Part shown: one piece after another, positions 39,962 through 51,205 of the stretch | Position numbering within the stretch: the stretch's first letter is position 1 | Layout of the letters: each line of letters starts with the position of its first letter | NCBI RefSeq assembly: GCF_947488025.1 | Contig: NZ_CANKYS010000016.1 | Location: forward strand, 1 to 64,000 | Reading direction: 5' to 3' | DNA: 64,000 nucleotides | Origin: an uncultured Nocardioides sp. | Lineage (GTDB): Bacteria; Actinomycetota; Actinomycetes; Propionibacteriales; Nocardioidaceae | Notes under the pieces: model-generated | Seen by the model: only the letters and a program-made list of their open reading frames with translations | Databases searched by the model: none | Told to the model about the DNA's origin: nothing | Position numbers and translations under genes: made by a program

Positions 39962-40498
39962 GTGCCCACCTACGTCGCCTTCCTGCGCGCCATCAACCTC
40001 GGCGCGAAGCGCAAGTTCCCCAAGGACGCCATCCGGGCGGCCACCGAGGCCGCCGGCGGGACGGACGTCGCGACCTACATCAACACCGGCAACGTGCGCC
40101 TGACCCACCCGGCCCGCTCCGTGGCGAAGGTGCGGGAGGCACTGGAGGAGGCGTACGCCGCCGAGGCGGGCTTCGACGTCCCGACGATAGTGTTCACGAC
40201 CCGCGACCTCACCGCGCTCACCGCGCGCGCCGAGGAGCTGCACGCCGAGCACGACCCCGCCGGGCAGCACTACGTGACGTTGTACGCCGCCGCGCCGCCC
40301 GCCGCGGCCGTCGAGGCTGCCCGCGCGCTCGAGCACGACGGCGAGGTGGTCGTCGTCGACGGGCGCGCGGCCTACGTGCTGCTCGACGGCAACATCCACA
40401 CCTCGAGGCTCCTCGCCTCGAAGGAGCTGGCGGCACTCGGGCTGGGCACGGCGCGCACGGTCAAGGTGCTGCGCACCGTCACCGAGAAGTGGTGCTGA
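39962..40498 (+). CDS. DUF1697 family protein
   Basis: A 178-residue DUF1697 protein (start TYVAFLRAINLGAKRKFPKD, YINTGNVRLT, later NIHTSRLLASKELAALGLG and TARTVKVLRTV). The family is common in actinobacteria and of unknown function, with a ferredoxin-like fold. The GTG start follows CATGAT by six bases. It is divergent from the ABC transporter operon. Confidence 0.85.
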   Translation: MPTYVAFLRAINLGAKRKFPKDAIRAATEAAGGTDVATYINTGNVRLTHPARSVAKVREALEEAYAAEAGFDVPTIVFTTRDLTALTARAEELHAEHDPAGQHYVTLYAAAPPAAAVEAARALEHDGEVVVVDGRAAYVLLDGNIHTSRLLASKELAALGLGTARTVKVLRTVTEKWC

Positions 40499-40519
40499 TG
40501 CCCACCCGATCTCAACTGC

Positions 40520-41095
40520 TCAGGCGATCTCGACGCCGGCGCCGGCCAGCTCGGTGATCGCGGCGGCCGTCGACTCCTCCGCGACCCCGGCGCACAGCGC
40601 GGTCAGGACCCTGGTCGTGAAGCCCGCGCCCGCGCCGTCCAGGGCGGTCGCGCGCACGCAGTGGTCGGTGGCGATGCCGCACACGTCGACCTCCTCCACC
40701 TGACGGGCCCGCAGCCAGTCGGCCAGCGGCTCGCCCGACGTCGTACGACCCTCGAAACCGCTGTAGGCCGCCTCGTGCTCGCCCTTGCTGAACACCTCGT
40801 CGAAGGGCTGCGGGTCGAGGTTGGGGTGGAACGCCGCGCCCTCGGTGCCGACCTTGCAGTGCACCGGCCACGAGTCGACGAAGTCGGGCTTCAGCGACCA
40901 GTGCGACCCGGGGTCGACGTGGTGGTCCTTGGTGGCGACCACGACGTCGTAGGCCGGTGCGTCGTCGCCGCCCGCGTGCCAGCGGTGAAGGAGGTCGTTG
41001 ATGTCGGCCGCGACCCGTGCGCCGCCCGGGACGGGCAGCGAGCCGCCCTCGCAGAAGTCGTTCTGGACGTCGACGACGATCAGGGCGCGGGCCAT
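40520..41095 (-). CDS. pncA: Nicotinamidase
   Basis: A 191-residue isochorismatase-fold amidase that turns nicotinamide into nicotinate for NAD salvage. The catalytic triad parts are visible: Asp in VDVQNDFCEGGSL (about residue 8), Lys in KVGTEGA (about 101), and Cys in ATDHCVRATAL (about 145). Metal ligands Asp and His are in ATKDHHVDPGSHW. The next gene upstream on the same strand is pncB, which uses the nicotinate produced. ATG start six bases after TAACCT. Confidence 0.93.
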   Translation of the reverse strand: MARALIVVDVQNDFCEGGSLPVPGGARVAADINDLLHRWHAGGDDAPAYDVVVATKDHHVDPGSHWSLKPDFVDSWPVHCKVGTEGAAFHPNLDPQPFDEVFSKGEHEAAYSGFEGRTTSGEPLADWLRARQVEEVDVCGIATDHCVRATALDGAGAGFTTRVLTALCAGVAEESTAAAITELAGAGVEIA

Positions 41096-41123
41096 GGTCC
41101 GAGGTTAGCGGGGCCCGAGGTCA

Positions 41124-42434
41124 CTAGGGACCGAGGTGCACCGTCGGGATCGCCGCCTCGCCGGCCGACATCATCGTGACCGAGCGGGGCAGCTCGGCGA
41201 CCGAGGCGCGGTGGCGGGCCCGGGCCTCCTCGAGCGTGGTGCGGCCGACGACCTCGCCGTCGCGGACGAGCGGGACGAGGAGGGGCCGGTCGTCGCCGTC
41301 GTCCTCGGGCGCCGCGCCGATCCCGACGACCTCGGTCTCCGCGACGCCGCTCGGGCCACGCCGGCGCAGGGCGTACTTGCGTCCGCCGATGGACTGCTTG
41401 TCGGTCGACTTCTTGGCCACCGAGACCAGCTCGCCGGTCGCGTCCTCGCGTGCCACGAGCTTGTAGACGAAGCCGCACGTCGGGTGGCCCGAGCCGGTGA
41501 CCAGCTGGGTCCCCACGCCGTAGGCGTCGACGGGGGCTGCGGCGAGGGCGGCGATGGCGTGCTCGTCGAGGTCGCTGGTCACCACGATCCGGGTCGCGCT
41601 CGCGCCGAGCCCGTCGAGCTGGGCGCGGACCTCCCGGGCGACCTCGCCCAGGTCGCCGGAGTCGAGACGGACGGCGCCGAGCCCCGTGCCGGCCACCTCG
41701 ACCGCGAGGCGGACGGCCTCGGCGACGTCGTAGGTGTCGACCAGCAGCGTCGTGCCGACCCCGAGGGTCTGCACCTGGGCGCGGAAGGCGTCGGCCTCGG
41801 CGTCGTGGAGCAGGGTGAAGGAGTGGGCGGCGGTGCCGGTGGACGGCACGCCGTAGCGGGCACGCGCGGCCAGGTTGCTGGTGGCGTCGAACCCGGCGAC
41901 GTACGCCGCCCGCGCGGCGGCCACCGCGGCCTCCTCGTGGGTGCGGCGCGCCCCCATCTCGATGCACGGCCGCGCACCGGCCGCCAGCGTCATCCGCGAC
42001 GCCGCCGAGGCGATCGCGGAGTCGTGGTTGTAGATCGACAGCAGGACGGTCTCGAGGAGGACGGCCTCGGCGAAGGTCCCCTCGACGACGAGCAGTGGCG
42101 AGTAGGGGAAGTAGGCCTCGCCCTCGGCGTAGCCCCACACGTCGCCGGAGAAGATGTAGGAGCCGAGCCAGTCGAGCATGTCGGGGTCGACGACGCCCTC
42201 GAGCGCGGTGAGCACGCTGGCGTCGAAACGGAAGTCCTCCAGTGCGTCGAGCGCCCGCCCGACCCCGGCCACCACGCCGTAGCGGCGACCCGCCGGGAGG
42301 CGCCGCGGGAAGAGCTCGAAGACCGCCCTGCGGTCCGCCGTGCCGGACTGGCGCGCCGCCTGGACCATGGTCAGCTCGTAGTGGTCGGTCAGGAGCGCCG
42401 TCGACCTACGGGGTGGGCTCGTCACGACCGACAC
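41124..42434 (-). CDS. pncB: Nicotinate phosphoribosyltransferase
   Basis: A 436-residue enzyme that makes nicotinate mononucleotide from nicotinate and PRPP in NAD salvage. Motifs: [18 protein letters not shown] at the start, [74 protein letters not shown] and [20 protein letters not shown]. The GTG start follows CATCGT by six bases and is divergent from clpS by nine bases only. pncA follows in the same direction, so both salvage steps are together. Confidence 0.93.
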   Translation of the reverse strand: MSVVTSPPRRSTALLTDHYELTMVQAARQSGTADRRAVFELFPRRLPAGRRYGVVAGVGRALDALEDFRFDASVLTALEGVVDPDMLDWLGSYIFSGDVWGYAEGEAYFPYSPLLVVEGTFAEAVLLETVLLSIYNHDSAIASAASRMTLAAGARPCIEMGARRTHEEAAVAAARAAYVAGFDATSNLAARARYGVPSTGTAAHSFTLLHDAEADAFRAQVQTLGVGTTLLVDTYDVAEAVRLAVEVAGTGLGAVRLDSGDLGEVAREVRAQLDGLGASATRIVVTSDLDEHAIAALAAAPVDAYGVGTQLVTGSGHPTCGFVYKLVAREDATGELVSVAKKSTDKQSIGGRKYALRRRGPSGVAETEVVGIGAAPEDDGDDRPLLVPLVRDGEVVGRTTLEEARARHRASVAELPRSVTMMSAGEAAIPTVHLGP

Positions 42435-42443
42435 TGTGCCACG

Positions 42444-42749
42444 ATGGACCTCGTGTCAGCCGCCAGTCCCGTAGAGGTCGAGCCGACCCTCACCCCCGAC
42501 GAGATCACCTTCCTGGCCAAGCCGTGGGTGACCCTCGTGTGGGACGACCCGGTCAACCTGATGTCCTACGTCTCCTACGTGTTCCAGAAGTACTTCGGCT
42601 ACGACAAGGCGAAGGCCGAGAAGCTGATGCTGGAGGTGCACACCGAGGGCAAGTCGGTCGTCTCGACGGGCACGCGCGAGGAGATGGAGCGCGACGTGCA
42701 GGCGATGCACGAGTACGGGCTCTGGGCGACGATGGAGAAGGCGTCCTGA
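42444..42749 (+). CDS. clpS: ATP-dependent Clp protease adaptor ClpS
   Basis: A 101-residue adaptor that delivers N-end-rule substrates to ClpAP/ClpCP. Conserved parts: [20 protein letters not shown] (the Asp-Asp-x-x-Asn site), [20 protein letters not shown] and [17 protein letters not shown]. It starts at ATG, six bases after CACTGT; a GTG three codons later is also possible. The DUF2017 gene begins one base after the stop, the same order as in mycobacteria. Confidence 0.93.
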   Translation: MDLVSAASPVEVEPTLTPDEITFLAKPWVTLVWDDPVNLMSYVSYVFQKYFGYDKAKAEKLMLEVHTEGKSVVSTGTREEMERDVQAMHEYGLWATMEKAS

Positions 42750-42750
42750 G

Positions 42751-43344
42751 GTGAGCGGCTTCGAACGACACCGCAGGTCCGGCCACGTCATCGCGACCTT
42801 CACCGGCTTCGAGGCCGACCTCCTGCGCTCGCTCGCCTCGCAGATGGTCGAGCTGCTGCGCAACGAGCGGGCCGAGCCCGCCGCGCCGACCGCCGACGCC
42901 TTCGAGGCGATGATGGCGGAGTTCTCCGGCGCCACGACGATCCCCGAGGACCCGGTGCTCGCGCGCCTGTTCCCCACGGCCTACCCCGACGACGTGGAGG
43001 CCGCCTCCGACTTCCGCCGCTTCACCGAGGGCGGGCTGCGCGACGGCAAGGCCGCGGCGGCCGCGGCGATCATCGACGCGGTGGAGGAGGCCGGCCTCCC
43101 GCCCGAGCTGACCGAGGACGGCCTCGTCATCGACGTCGAGCTCACCCACGCCCAGGCCGAGACCTGGATGCGCGCCTTCACCGACATCCGGCTCGCGCTG
43201 GCCACCCGCCTCGGCGTCGAGGCCGGCGACGAGGACTACTGGCACTCCCTGCCCGACGACGACCCGCGTGCGCAGGCGCACGACATCTACGAGTGGGTCG
43301 GCTACCTCCAGGAGACGGTGGTCGAGGCGCTGACGGCCGGATGA
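42751..43344 (+). CDS. DUF2017 family protein
   Basis: A 197-residue actinobacterial protein of unknown function (DUF2017), known as the neighbour of clpS (Rv1332 type). Typical stretches are ATFTGFEADLLRSLASQMVE, PVLARLFPTAYPDDVEAASD and the acidic DIYEWVGYLQETVVEAL end. GTG start one base after clpS; its stop overlaps the next start as ATGA. Co-translation with clpS suggests a role near Clp-mediated proteolysis. Confidence 0.87.
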   Translation: MSGFERHRRSGHVIATFTGFEADLLRSLASQMVELLRNERAEPAAPTADAFEAMMAEFSGATTIPEDPVLARLFPTAYPDDVEAASDFRRFTEGGLRDGKAAAAAAIIDAVEEAGLPPELTEDGLVIDVELTHAQAETWMRAFTDIRLALATRLGVEAGDEDYWHSLPDDDPRAQAHDIYEWVGYLQETVVEALTAG

Positions 43345-44549
43345 CGCCCGTCCCCGACTTCGTCGTCGCCCTCCGCGACAAGATCGGCAGCGACCACCTG
43401 CTCTGGCTGCCCGGTGTCACCGCGGTCGTACGCCGCGGCGACCAGCTGCTGCTGGTGCGGCGCTCCGACAACGGTGAGTGGTCCCCGGTCACCGGCATCG
43501 TCGACCCCGGCGAGGAGCCGGCGCTGGCCGCGGCCCGCGAGGTAACCGAGGAGACCGGCGTACGTGTCCGGGTCGACCGGCTCGCGTCGACCGGTGTGCA
43601 TCCCGAGGTCGTCCACGCCAACGGCGACCGGGCCGCTTACCTCGACCTGACCTTCGCCTGCACGTGGCTCGAGGGCGAGGCGCACGTCGCCGACGACGAG
43701 TCCAGCGACGTGCGCTGGTGGCCCCTGACCTCGCTGCCCCCGATGAGCGACGTCCTGCTCGCCCGCATCGACGCCGCGCTGGGCGACGAGCGCGAGGCAC
43801 GCTTCACGGCCCCGCCCGACCAGGGCGAGGTCGAGCCGCCACCCGTCCTCGGGCCGCCCGCCCCGGTCCTCGGCGTGGACGCCTGCCCGGCCGGCTGGGT
43901 CGGCGTCGTCCTCGACCCCAGCCTGCGGGCGTCCGTCTTCGTCGCCGCCGACATCACCGGGCTGATCGAGCTCGTGCGCGAGCAGCACGACGTACCCGTG
44001 GTTGCCGTCGACATCCCGATCGGCCTGCCCGACCGCGGCGGCCGGCTCGCGGACGCCGAGGCACGCCGGGCGCTGGTCGGCAAGGCGTCCTCGGTGTTCT
44101 CCACGCCCGTACGCTCCGCGGTCGAGGCCGCGACCTACGCCGAGGCGCGCGAGGCCAACCTCGCCGCGACCGGCGGGCGCACCAGCGTCAGCGCCCAGGC
44201 CTACGCCCTGCGGGAGAAGGTGCTGCAGGTGGACGCGTGGGTGCGCGGCCGGCCCGGGACGCGGGTGATCGAGGTGCACCCGGAGGTGAGCTTCGCCCGG
44301 ATGGCCGGGGCTCCCGTGCTGGCGCGCAAGAAGGACGCCGACGGCGTCCGCGCCCGCCGCGAGGCGCTCGCCGCCCACGGGATCGTGGCCCCGGCCTGGT
44401 TCCGCGGCGCCGGGTTCGGCGAGGACGACCTGCTCGACGCCTGCGCCGTCGCCTGGACAGCCGTACGTCATTCGCTCGGGGTCTCCGAGTCGTTCCCCGA
44501 CGTGCCGGAGGTCTTCTCCGACGGCATCCCCGCCGCGATCTGGGTGTAG
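43341..44549 (+). CDS. Nudix hydrolase fused to DUF429 domain
   Basis: A 402-residue two-domain protein. Residues 1-155 are a Nudix hydrolase with a complete box beginning GIVDPGEEPALAAAREVTEE and ending TGV (about 53-75). After a proline-rich linker (about 160-175), residues 176-402 form a DUF429 domain, an RNase H-like fold of unknown function: GVDACPAGWVGVVLDP, VAVDIPIGLPD, SSVFSTPVRSAVEAATYAEA, RVIEVHPEVSFARMAG, LLDACAVAWTAVRH. Both parts lie in one open frame without frameshift. The ATG overlaps the DUF2017 stop. The domain pairing suggests a joint nucleotide or nucleic-acid clean-up role. Confidence 0.85.
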   Translation: MTPVPDFVVALRDKIGSDHLLWLPGVTAVVRRGDQLLLVRRSDNGEWSPVTGIVDPGEEPALAAAREVTEETGVRVRVDRLASTGVHPEVVHANGDRAAYLDLTFACTWLEGEAHVADDESSDVRWWPLTSLPPMSDVLLARIDAALGDEREARFTAPPDQGEVEPPPVLGPPAPVLGVDACPAGWVGVVLDPSLRASVFVAADITGLIELVREQHDVPVVAVDIPIGLPDRGGRLADAEARRALVGKASSVFSTPVRSAVEAATYAEAREANLAATGGRTSVSAQAYALREKVLQVDAWVRGRPGTRVIEVHPEVSFARMAGAPVLARKKDADGVRARREALAAHGIVAPAWFRGAGFGEDDLLDACAVAWTAVRHSLGVSESFPDVPEVFSDGIPAAIWV

Positions 44550-44550
44550 G

Positions 44551-45804
44551 TCAGCCCGAGTGCGTCAGCACGCCGTAGCGCTCGCGGGAGGCGAGCGCCC
44601 ACCGGGAGGCAGGGACCGAGACCAGCGCCACGCCCAGCATCAGGCCGGCGAGCACCAGCCAGCCGGTCTCGCCCATCTCGACGCACAGCAGCGTCACGAC
44701 CGGGGGGCCGACGACGGCGATGACGCTGAAGCCGAGCCCGGCAAAGCCCTGGTACTGGCCCTGCCGCTCGTGAGGGGCCAGGCCCATCTGCAGGCCCCAC
44801 TGACCGCCCGAGCCGATCATCTCGCCCACGACGTGCACGAGCGACCCGACGACGAGCACCACGACGGCGAAGGTGGCGTCGCCGCGGTCGGCCAGCGCCA
44901 CGATCGCGAAGCCGGCCGCGATCCAGACGGCGCCGCGGACCAGCGCCCGGGCACCGGCCTCCACGGAGTCGGCCCGACGCGAGAGCTTCACCTGGAAGAG
45001 CGCGACGCAGGCGGTGTTGACGATCAGGAGCACCGCGACCATCACGGGCGGCGCGGCGGTGCGCTCGGAGATGTAGAGCGCCAGGCCCAGCTCCATCACG
45101 AAGAAGTGGAGCGAGAAGAGCCCGGTCAGCGCCACCACGACGACGTAGGGCCAGTCGCGCAGCACGGCGAGGCGCGGCTCGCCCTCCAGCCGGACGTAGG
45201 CCGGAAGGTCCGGGAGCCGGGTGCTGTTCCACGCGGCGAAGCCGGTGAACACCGCGTTGAGGACGAAGACCGAGACGTAGGCCCACGACTCGTCGACCAC
45301 GAGAGCGGCGCCGCCGAAGACCGAGCCGAGTCCGATCGCGGTGTTGGTCACCGCCCGCAGGTAGGCCTTGAACTGCACGCCGCGCCCGCCGGTCGCGAGC
45401 TGGGCGATCACGCCCTGCTGGACGGAGCCGGCCGAGCGTTCGAAGAGGGTCAGCAGGGCCAGCAGCAGCGCGAGCTGCCACGGCGTACGAGCCAGGACGG
45501 GCAGGGCGCTCGTGAGGGCGGCGCCCACCATGAAGACGGTCAGGACCCGGCGCGGGCCGTGGCTGTCGCCGAGCTGGCCGGCCGGCACCTGGACGAGGAT
45601 CCCGACCACGGCCGCCACCGCCAGCGCGAGGGCCACCTCGGCGGCGGTGAAGCCGACCTGCCGGGTGAAGTAGAGCGCGCTGGTCGTCATCACGGCGCCG
45701 GCGCCGAACCGGTTGGCGAAGGAGCCGATCGCCAGGACCCGCAGGTCCCGCTCGAGGGGGATGCCGCGGCGGGTCAGGGGCGCTTGCGCGTGCGACAACG
45801 ACAT
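44551..45804 (-). CDS. Major facilitator superfamily transporter
   Basis: A 417-residue transporter with about 12 transmembrane segments and the MFS loop-2 motif variant VPAGQLGDSHGPRRVL (about residue 78). It resembles drug or metabolite exporters of the DHA/MdtH-like group (LAIGSFANRFGAGAVMTTSALYF at the start); the substrate is unknown. The C-terminal codon is two bases from the end of the convergent fusion gene. No regulator is adjacent. Confidence 0.85.
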   Translation of the reverse strand: MSLSHAQAPLTRRGIPLERDLRVLAIGSFANRFGAGAVMTTSALYFTRQVGFTAAEVALALAVAAVVGILVQVPAGQLGDSHGPRRVLTVFMVGAALTSALPVLARTPWQLALLLALLTLFERSAGSVQQGVIAQLATGGRGVQFKAYLRAVTNTAIGLGSVFGGAALVVDESWAYVSVFVLNAVFTGFAAWNSTRLPDLPAYVRLEGEPRLAVLRDWPYVVVVALTGLFSLHFFVMELGLALYISERTAAPPVMVAVLLIVNTACVALFQVKLSRRADSVEAGARALVRGAVWIAAGFAIVALADRGDATFAVVVLVVGSLVHVVGEMIGSGGQWGLQMGLAPHERQGQYQGFAGLGFSVIAVVGPPVVTLLCVEMGETGWLVLAGLMLGVALVSVPASRWALASRERYGVLTHSG

Positions 45805-45891
45805 CTGGTGGACCCCCGAACTCTCTCGACGTCAAGACTATGTCGTGAGACGCGCACGGACCGCATCGGGCGCCTGCCTACCCTTGACCGC

Positions 45892-46341
45892 GTGCTGACC
45901 ATCGCCCAGGAGATCTACGACGCCATCGTGGCGCACGCCCAGCGCGACCACCCCGACGAGGCGTGCGGCGTCGTCGCCGGCCCCGAGGGCACCGACCGCG
46001 CCGAGCGGTTCGTCCCGATGGTCAACGCCGCCGGCAGCCCGACGTTCTACGAGTTCGACTCCACCGAGCTGCTGGCGCTCTACAAGGACATGGATGCGCG
46101 CGACGAGGAGCCGGTGGTGATCTACCACTCCCACACCGCCACGGAGGCCTATCCCAGCCGCACCGACATCGGCCTGGCCAGCGAGCCCAACGCCCACTAC
46201 GTGCTCGTCAGCACACGGGAGCGCGGGAATAGTGAGCGCCCGGTGGAGTTCAGGTCCTACAGAATCATCGACGGTGTCGTGACCGAAGAGGACGTCACGA
46301 TCACCCCGACCCCCGAGCACCAGAGAGCGAGCACCCCCTGA
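45892..46341 (+). CDS. mec: JAMM metalloprotease Mec+ (CysO-cysteine hydrolase)
   Basis: A 149-residue JAB1/MPN zinc peptidase. The JAMM motif is complete: HSHTATEAYPSRTD (about residues 82-95) with the upstream Glu in DEACGVVAG. In M. tuberculosis Mec+ releases cysteine from the CysO-cysteine adduct, the last step of the O-phosphoserine route. Its stop overlaps the cysO start by one base, and cysM lies further along the same strand. GTG start; conserved sequence begins at LTIAQEIYDAIVAHA. Confidence 0.9.
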   Translation: MLTIAQEIYDAIVAHAQRDHPDEACGVVAGPEGTDRAERFVPMVNAAGSPTFYEFDSTELLALYKDMDARDEEPVVIYHSHTATEAYPSRTDIGLASEPNAHYVLVSTRERGNSERPVEFRSYRIIDGVVTEEDVTITPTPEHQRASTP

Positions 46342-46631
46342 TGGCCATCGACGTCCGGATCCCCACCATCCTGCGCACCTACACCGACGGCGCGAAGTCG
46401 GTCGAGGGCTCGGGTGGCACGCTGTCCGCGCTGATCGACGACCTCGACGGCAACCACCCCGGCATCAAGGACCGTCTCGTCGAGGACAAGTCCGGTTCGA
46501 TCGACCTGCGCCGGTTCGTCAACGTCTACATCAACGACGAGGACGTCCGCTTCATGGGTGGGCTCGAGGCCGAGCTCGCCGACGGCGACCAGGTCGTTGT
46601 CCTCCCCGCCGTCGCCGGCGGGGCCGGCTGA
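46341..46631 (+). CDS. cysO: Sulfur-carrier protein CysO (MoaD/ThiS-like)
   Basis: A 96-residue ubiquitin-fold carrier. In the known pathway the C-terminal Gly is turned into a thiocarboxylate and CysM attaches it to O-phosphoserine. Conserved parts: VRIPTILRTYTDGAKSVEGS, RFVNVYINDEDVRFMGGLE and the end VVVLPAVAGGAG. The mycobacterial protein ends at Gly-Gly; this one carries Ala-Gly after it, so processing by a protease such as Mec would be needed before activation. It overlaps mec by one base. Confidence 0.92.
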   Translation: MAIDVRIPTILRTYTDGAKSVEGSGGTLSALIDDLDGNHPGIKDRLVEDKSGSIDLRRFVNVYINDEDVRFMGGLEAELADGDQVVVLPAVAGGAG

Positions 46632-46640
46632 CCCGGTCCC

Positions 46641-47267
46641 TCACCCCAGGATCCCGCGCTCGTACGCCGTCGCCACCGCCGCAGCGCGGTCGCCGACACC
46701 GAGCTTCTCGTAGACGTGCACGAGGTGGGTCTTGACCGTCGCCTCGCTGACGAACAGCTCCTCGGCGATCACCCGGTTGGACCGGCCCCGTGCCACCAGC
46801 GCGAGCACCTCGCGCTCGCGCGCGCTGAGCACGCCCGACGTGGCCGGACGGCGTACGTGCGAGGCCAGGCGTGATGCCACGGCGGGCGACAGCACCGTCT
46901 CACCCGCGGCCGTCGCGCGGACCGCGTCGAAGAGCGTCTCGGCGCGCGTGTCCTTGAGCAGGTAGCCCGTCGCGCCGGCCTCGATCGCCGCAACGGTGTC
47001 GGAGTCGGTGTCGTACGTCGTCAGCACGAGGACCGCGGCCCGGGAGCCGCGCTCGCGCAGCGCGCGTACGGCGTCGACGCCGCCCCCATCCGGCATCCGG
47101 AGGTCCATCACCACCACGTCGGGGTCGGTCGCCAGCACCCGCTCGACCGCTTCGGGACCGCTCGCGGCCTCACCGACGACCTCGAAGCCTGCAACCCCTG
47201 CGAGCATGCTACGGACCCCGTCGCGCACGACGGGATGGTCGTCGACGACGACGATGGTGATGCTCAT
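46641..47267 (-). CDS. LuxR-family response regulator (NarL type)
   Basis: A 208-residue two-component regulator. Receiver domain (1-120) with acidic pocket in VVVDDHPVVRDG, phosphoacceptor Asp in VVVMDLRMPDGG (about residue 54), Thr in LVLTTYDTD and Lys in YLLKDTRAE. LuxR helix-turn-helix at the end (LSAREREVLALVARGRSNRV, then ATVKTHLVHVYEKLGVGDRA). GGAGGC precedes the ATG at 47267. It overlaps its kinase gene by four bases, and both follow the ABC-2 exporter genes in the same operon, which they probably regulate. Confidence 0.92.
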   Translation of the reverse strand: MSITIVVVDDHPVVRDGVRSMLAGVAGFEVVGEAASGPEAVERVLATDPDVVVMDLRMPDGGGVDAVRALRERGSRAAVLVLTTYDTDSDTVAAIEAGATGYLLKDTRAETLFDAVRATAAGETVLSPAVASRLASHVRRPATSGVLSAREREVLALVARGRSNRVIAEELFVSEATVKTHLVHVYEKLGVGDRAAAVATAYERGILG

Positions 47268-48442
47268 GCGGCCTCCCTCGCGAGCGCCGGGAGTCGCGCC
47301 GAGACGGCCGTGCCGCGCCCCGCCAAGGACTCGAGTGTGAGCTCGCCGGCCAGCCGCGCGACCCGCTGCCGCATGCCGCGCAGCCCGAACGAGCTCGACC
47401 CGGGCGGGGCGTCGACGTCGAAGCCGACACCGTCGTCGCGCACGTCGAGCACGACCTCGTCGCCGTCGTACGACAGTGTGACGCCGACGCGGGCAGCGTC
47501 GGCGTGCTTGGCGACGTTGGTGAGCGACTCCTGGGCGATGCGGATCACCGTGGCCTCGACCTCGGGGTGGAGGGGCACCGGGTCGCCGACGACGACGGCG
47601 TCGGCCCGCACGGCGTGCTCCGCCGACCAGGCCGCGACGACGCAGGACAGGGCGTCGGGCAGCATGGCGCCCTCCAGGTCGCCGGGGGAGAGGTCGAGCA
47701 TCGAGCGACGCGCCTCGGCGAGCGCGTGCCGGGCGAGGCCCAGGGCGCGCTCCTGCCGCTCGCCGCCCACGGACGCCTCGAGCTGGGTGACGATGCCGGC
47801 GAGGCTCTGCGCGAGGGTGTCGTGGATCTCCCGCGCCAGCCGGGCGCGCTCCTCCTGAACCCCCGCCTCGCGGGCCTGGGAGACGAGCCTCTCCTGCAGG
47901 TCCTGGTTCTCCAGCAGCGCCGCCTCGAGGTCGGCGTTGAGCTGCTCGAGGTCCACCGTGCGCTGCTCGGTGCGGAGCGAGATCCTCATGAACGCAGTGG
48001 CGAGCCCGGCGTTGAGCCCGATGAGGGCGACGAACACCCATGCCTGCGCCGCGTCGTCGGGTGGGAAGCCGCCGGACTGCGACCCGGCCTGGGTGATGCC
48101 CACGGCCAGCATCGCGACGTAGACCCAACGGCCCTTCAGGGAGTCGTAGACGTCGAAGAAGCCGGCGACACCGAAGATCGCGTAGAACGGGTTCATCCAC
48201 GTGAGCACGAACGCGAGGGCGGTACGGCCGGTGTAGTTGACCGGTCCCGGCCGCGGGGTCGCGAGCATCCACGCCGCAGTGACGGCCGTGAGCGCGAGCG
48301 TCCACCGGACGTCGGCCGCTGCGTCACCGAGTGCGGGGGCCGCCGCCGTGGAGACGACGGTGGCCAGGCCGAGCAGCCCGAGGGGCAGCCAGGTCAGCCA
48401 CTTGTCCTCGGTCACGGACACATCCTCGCAGCCGGCGCCCAT
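47264..48442 (-). CDS. Membrane sensor histidine kinase (NarL-type partner)
   Basis: A 392-residue kinase with about five to six N-terminal hydrophobic segments (residues 15-165), a coiled coil, the HisKA_3 site EERARLAREIHDTLAQSLAG with phospho-acceptor His (about 208), and an ATPase domain with VIRIAQESLTNVAKHADAA (N box), DVRDDGVGFDV and SSFGLRGMRQRV. The ATG at 48442 is preferred over the later GTG because GGGAGTGAC precedes it. The absence of a large extracellular domain suggests sensing within the membrane, as for kinases linked to bacitracin- or lantibiotic-type transporters. Confidence 0.88.
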   Translation of the reverse strand: MGAGCEDVSVTEDKWLTWLPLGLLGLATVVSTAAAPALGDAAADVRWTLALTAVTAAWMLATPRPGPVNYTGRTALAFVLTWMNPFYAIFGVAGFFDVYDSLKGRWVYVAMLAVGITQAGSQSGGFPPDDAAQAWVFVALIGLNAGLATAFMRISLRTEQRTVDLEQLNADLEAALLENQDLQERLVSQAREAGVQEERARLAREIHDTLAQSLAGIVTQLEASVGGERQERALGLARHALAEARRSMLDLSPGDLEGAMLPDALSCVVAAWSAEHAVRADAVVVGDPVPLHPEVEATVIRIAQESLTNVAKHADAARVGVTLSYDGDEVVLDVRDDGVGFDVDAPPGSSSFGLRGMRQRVARLAGELTLESLAGRGTAVSARLPALAREAA

Positions 48443-48443
48443 G

Positions 48444-49189
48444 TCACTCCCAGCGGAAGGAGCGAACCGCGACCAGCGACAGGACGACGGTCCAGCCGGC
48501 CATCACGGCGAGGTCGACGAGGTCAGGGGTGCGGCCCACGACCGCGTCGTTGAGTGCTTCGGTGGCCGCTCCCATCGGCGTCGAGACGACCACGGTGTGC
48601 AGCCAGCCCTGCATGGCCTGCACCGGGAAGTAGACGCCGGCGGCGAACATGCTCGGGAAGAACACGATCGTGCCGATCGTCTGCACCAGCCGGGCCGACG
48701 GGGCGAGGGCCGTGATCACCGCGCCGATCGAGAACGCGGCGGCGGTCGCCAGGAGCACGATCACGGCGTACCACCAGATGTCCTGCGGGAGGCGCACGTC
48801 GTACGCCACCCGGCCCACGACCAGCACCAGCGCGAGCGACGCCAGGACGGCCAACGCGTGCAGCCCGGCCTGCGCGAGCAGCAGCGAGCCCGGGTGCACC
48901 GGCGTCGTGCGGAGGCGACGCAGGATGCCCGCCTCGCGGTAGCCCGCGATCACCGCGGGCATGGCCATCAGCGAGGCCATGATGATCGACAGCAGCACCG
49001 CGACCGAGGAGTAGACGTCGACCAGTCGCTGCCCGCCCAGGTTCGGGTCGGGCTCGTTCATGCTCGGCACCGACCCCAGGATCACGACCAGGATCGTGGG
49101 GAAGAGCACGATCCAGAACACGGAGCCGAGCTCGCGGGAGAAGAGCCGCGACTCGGTCCGGATGACGGCGGCTGTGGGACTCGCCGTGC

Positions 49190-49193
<4 letters not shown>
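48444..49193 (-). CDS. ABC-2 type exporter permease
   Basis: A 249-residue permease with six hydrophobic segments, of the ABC-2 membrane family (SIIMASLMAMPAVIAGYREA and GILRRLRTTPVHPGSLLLAQ; FFPSMFAAGVYFPVQAMQGW near the end). It overlaps the ATPase stop by four bases and lies two bases ahead of the kinase gene. Together they form a four-gene exporter plus two-component operon, typical of drug or antimicrobial-peptide export; the substrate is unknown. Confidence 0.87.
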
Positions 49194-51174
<1,981 letters not shown>

Positions 51175-51205
51175 TCCGGTCCTGATCCGGGCCTAGGCTG
51201 GTGCG

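Noticed and set aside
44560-45891. Extension of mec upstream into the antisense of the MFS gene
   Set aside because: The extension is His/Asp/Arg-rich antisense sequence; JAMM-family similarity begins at the GTG at 45892.
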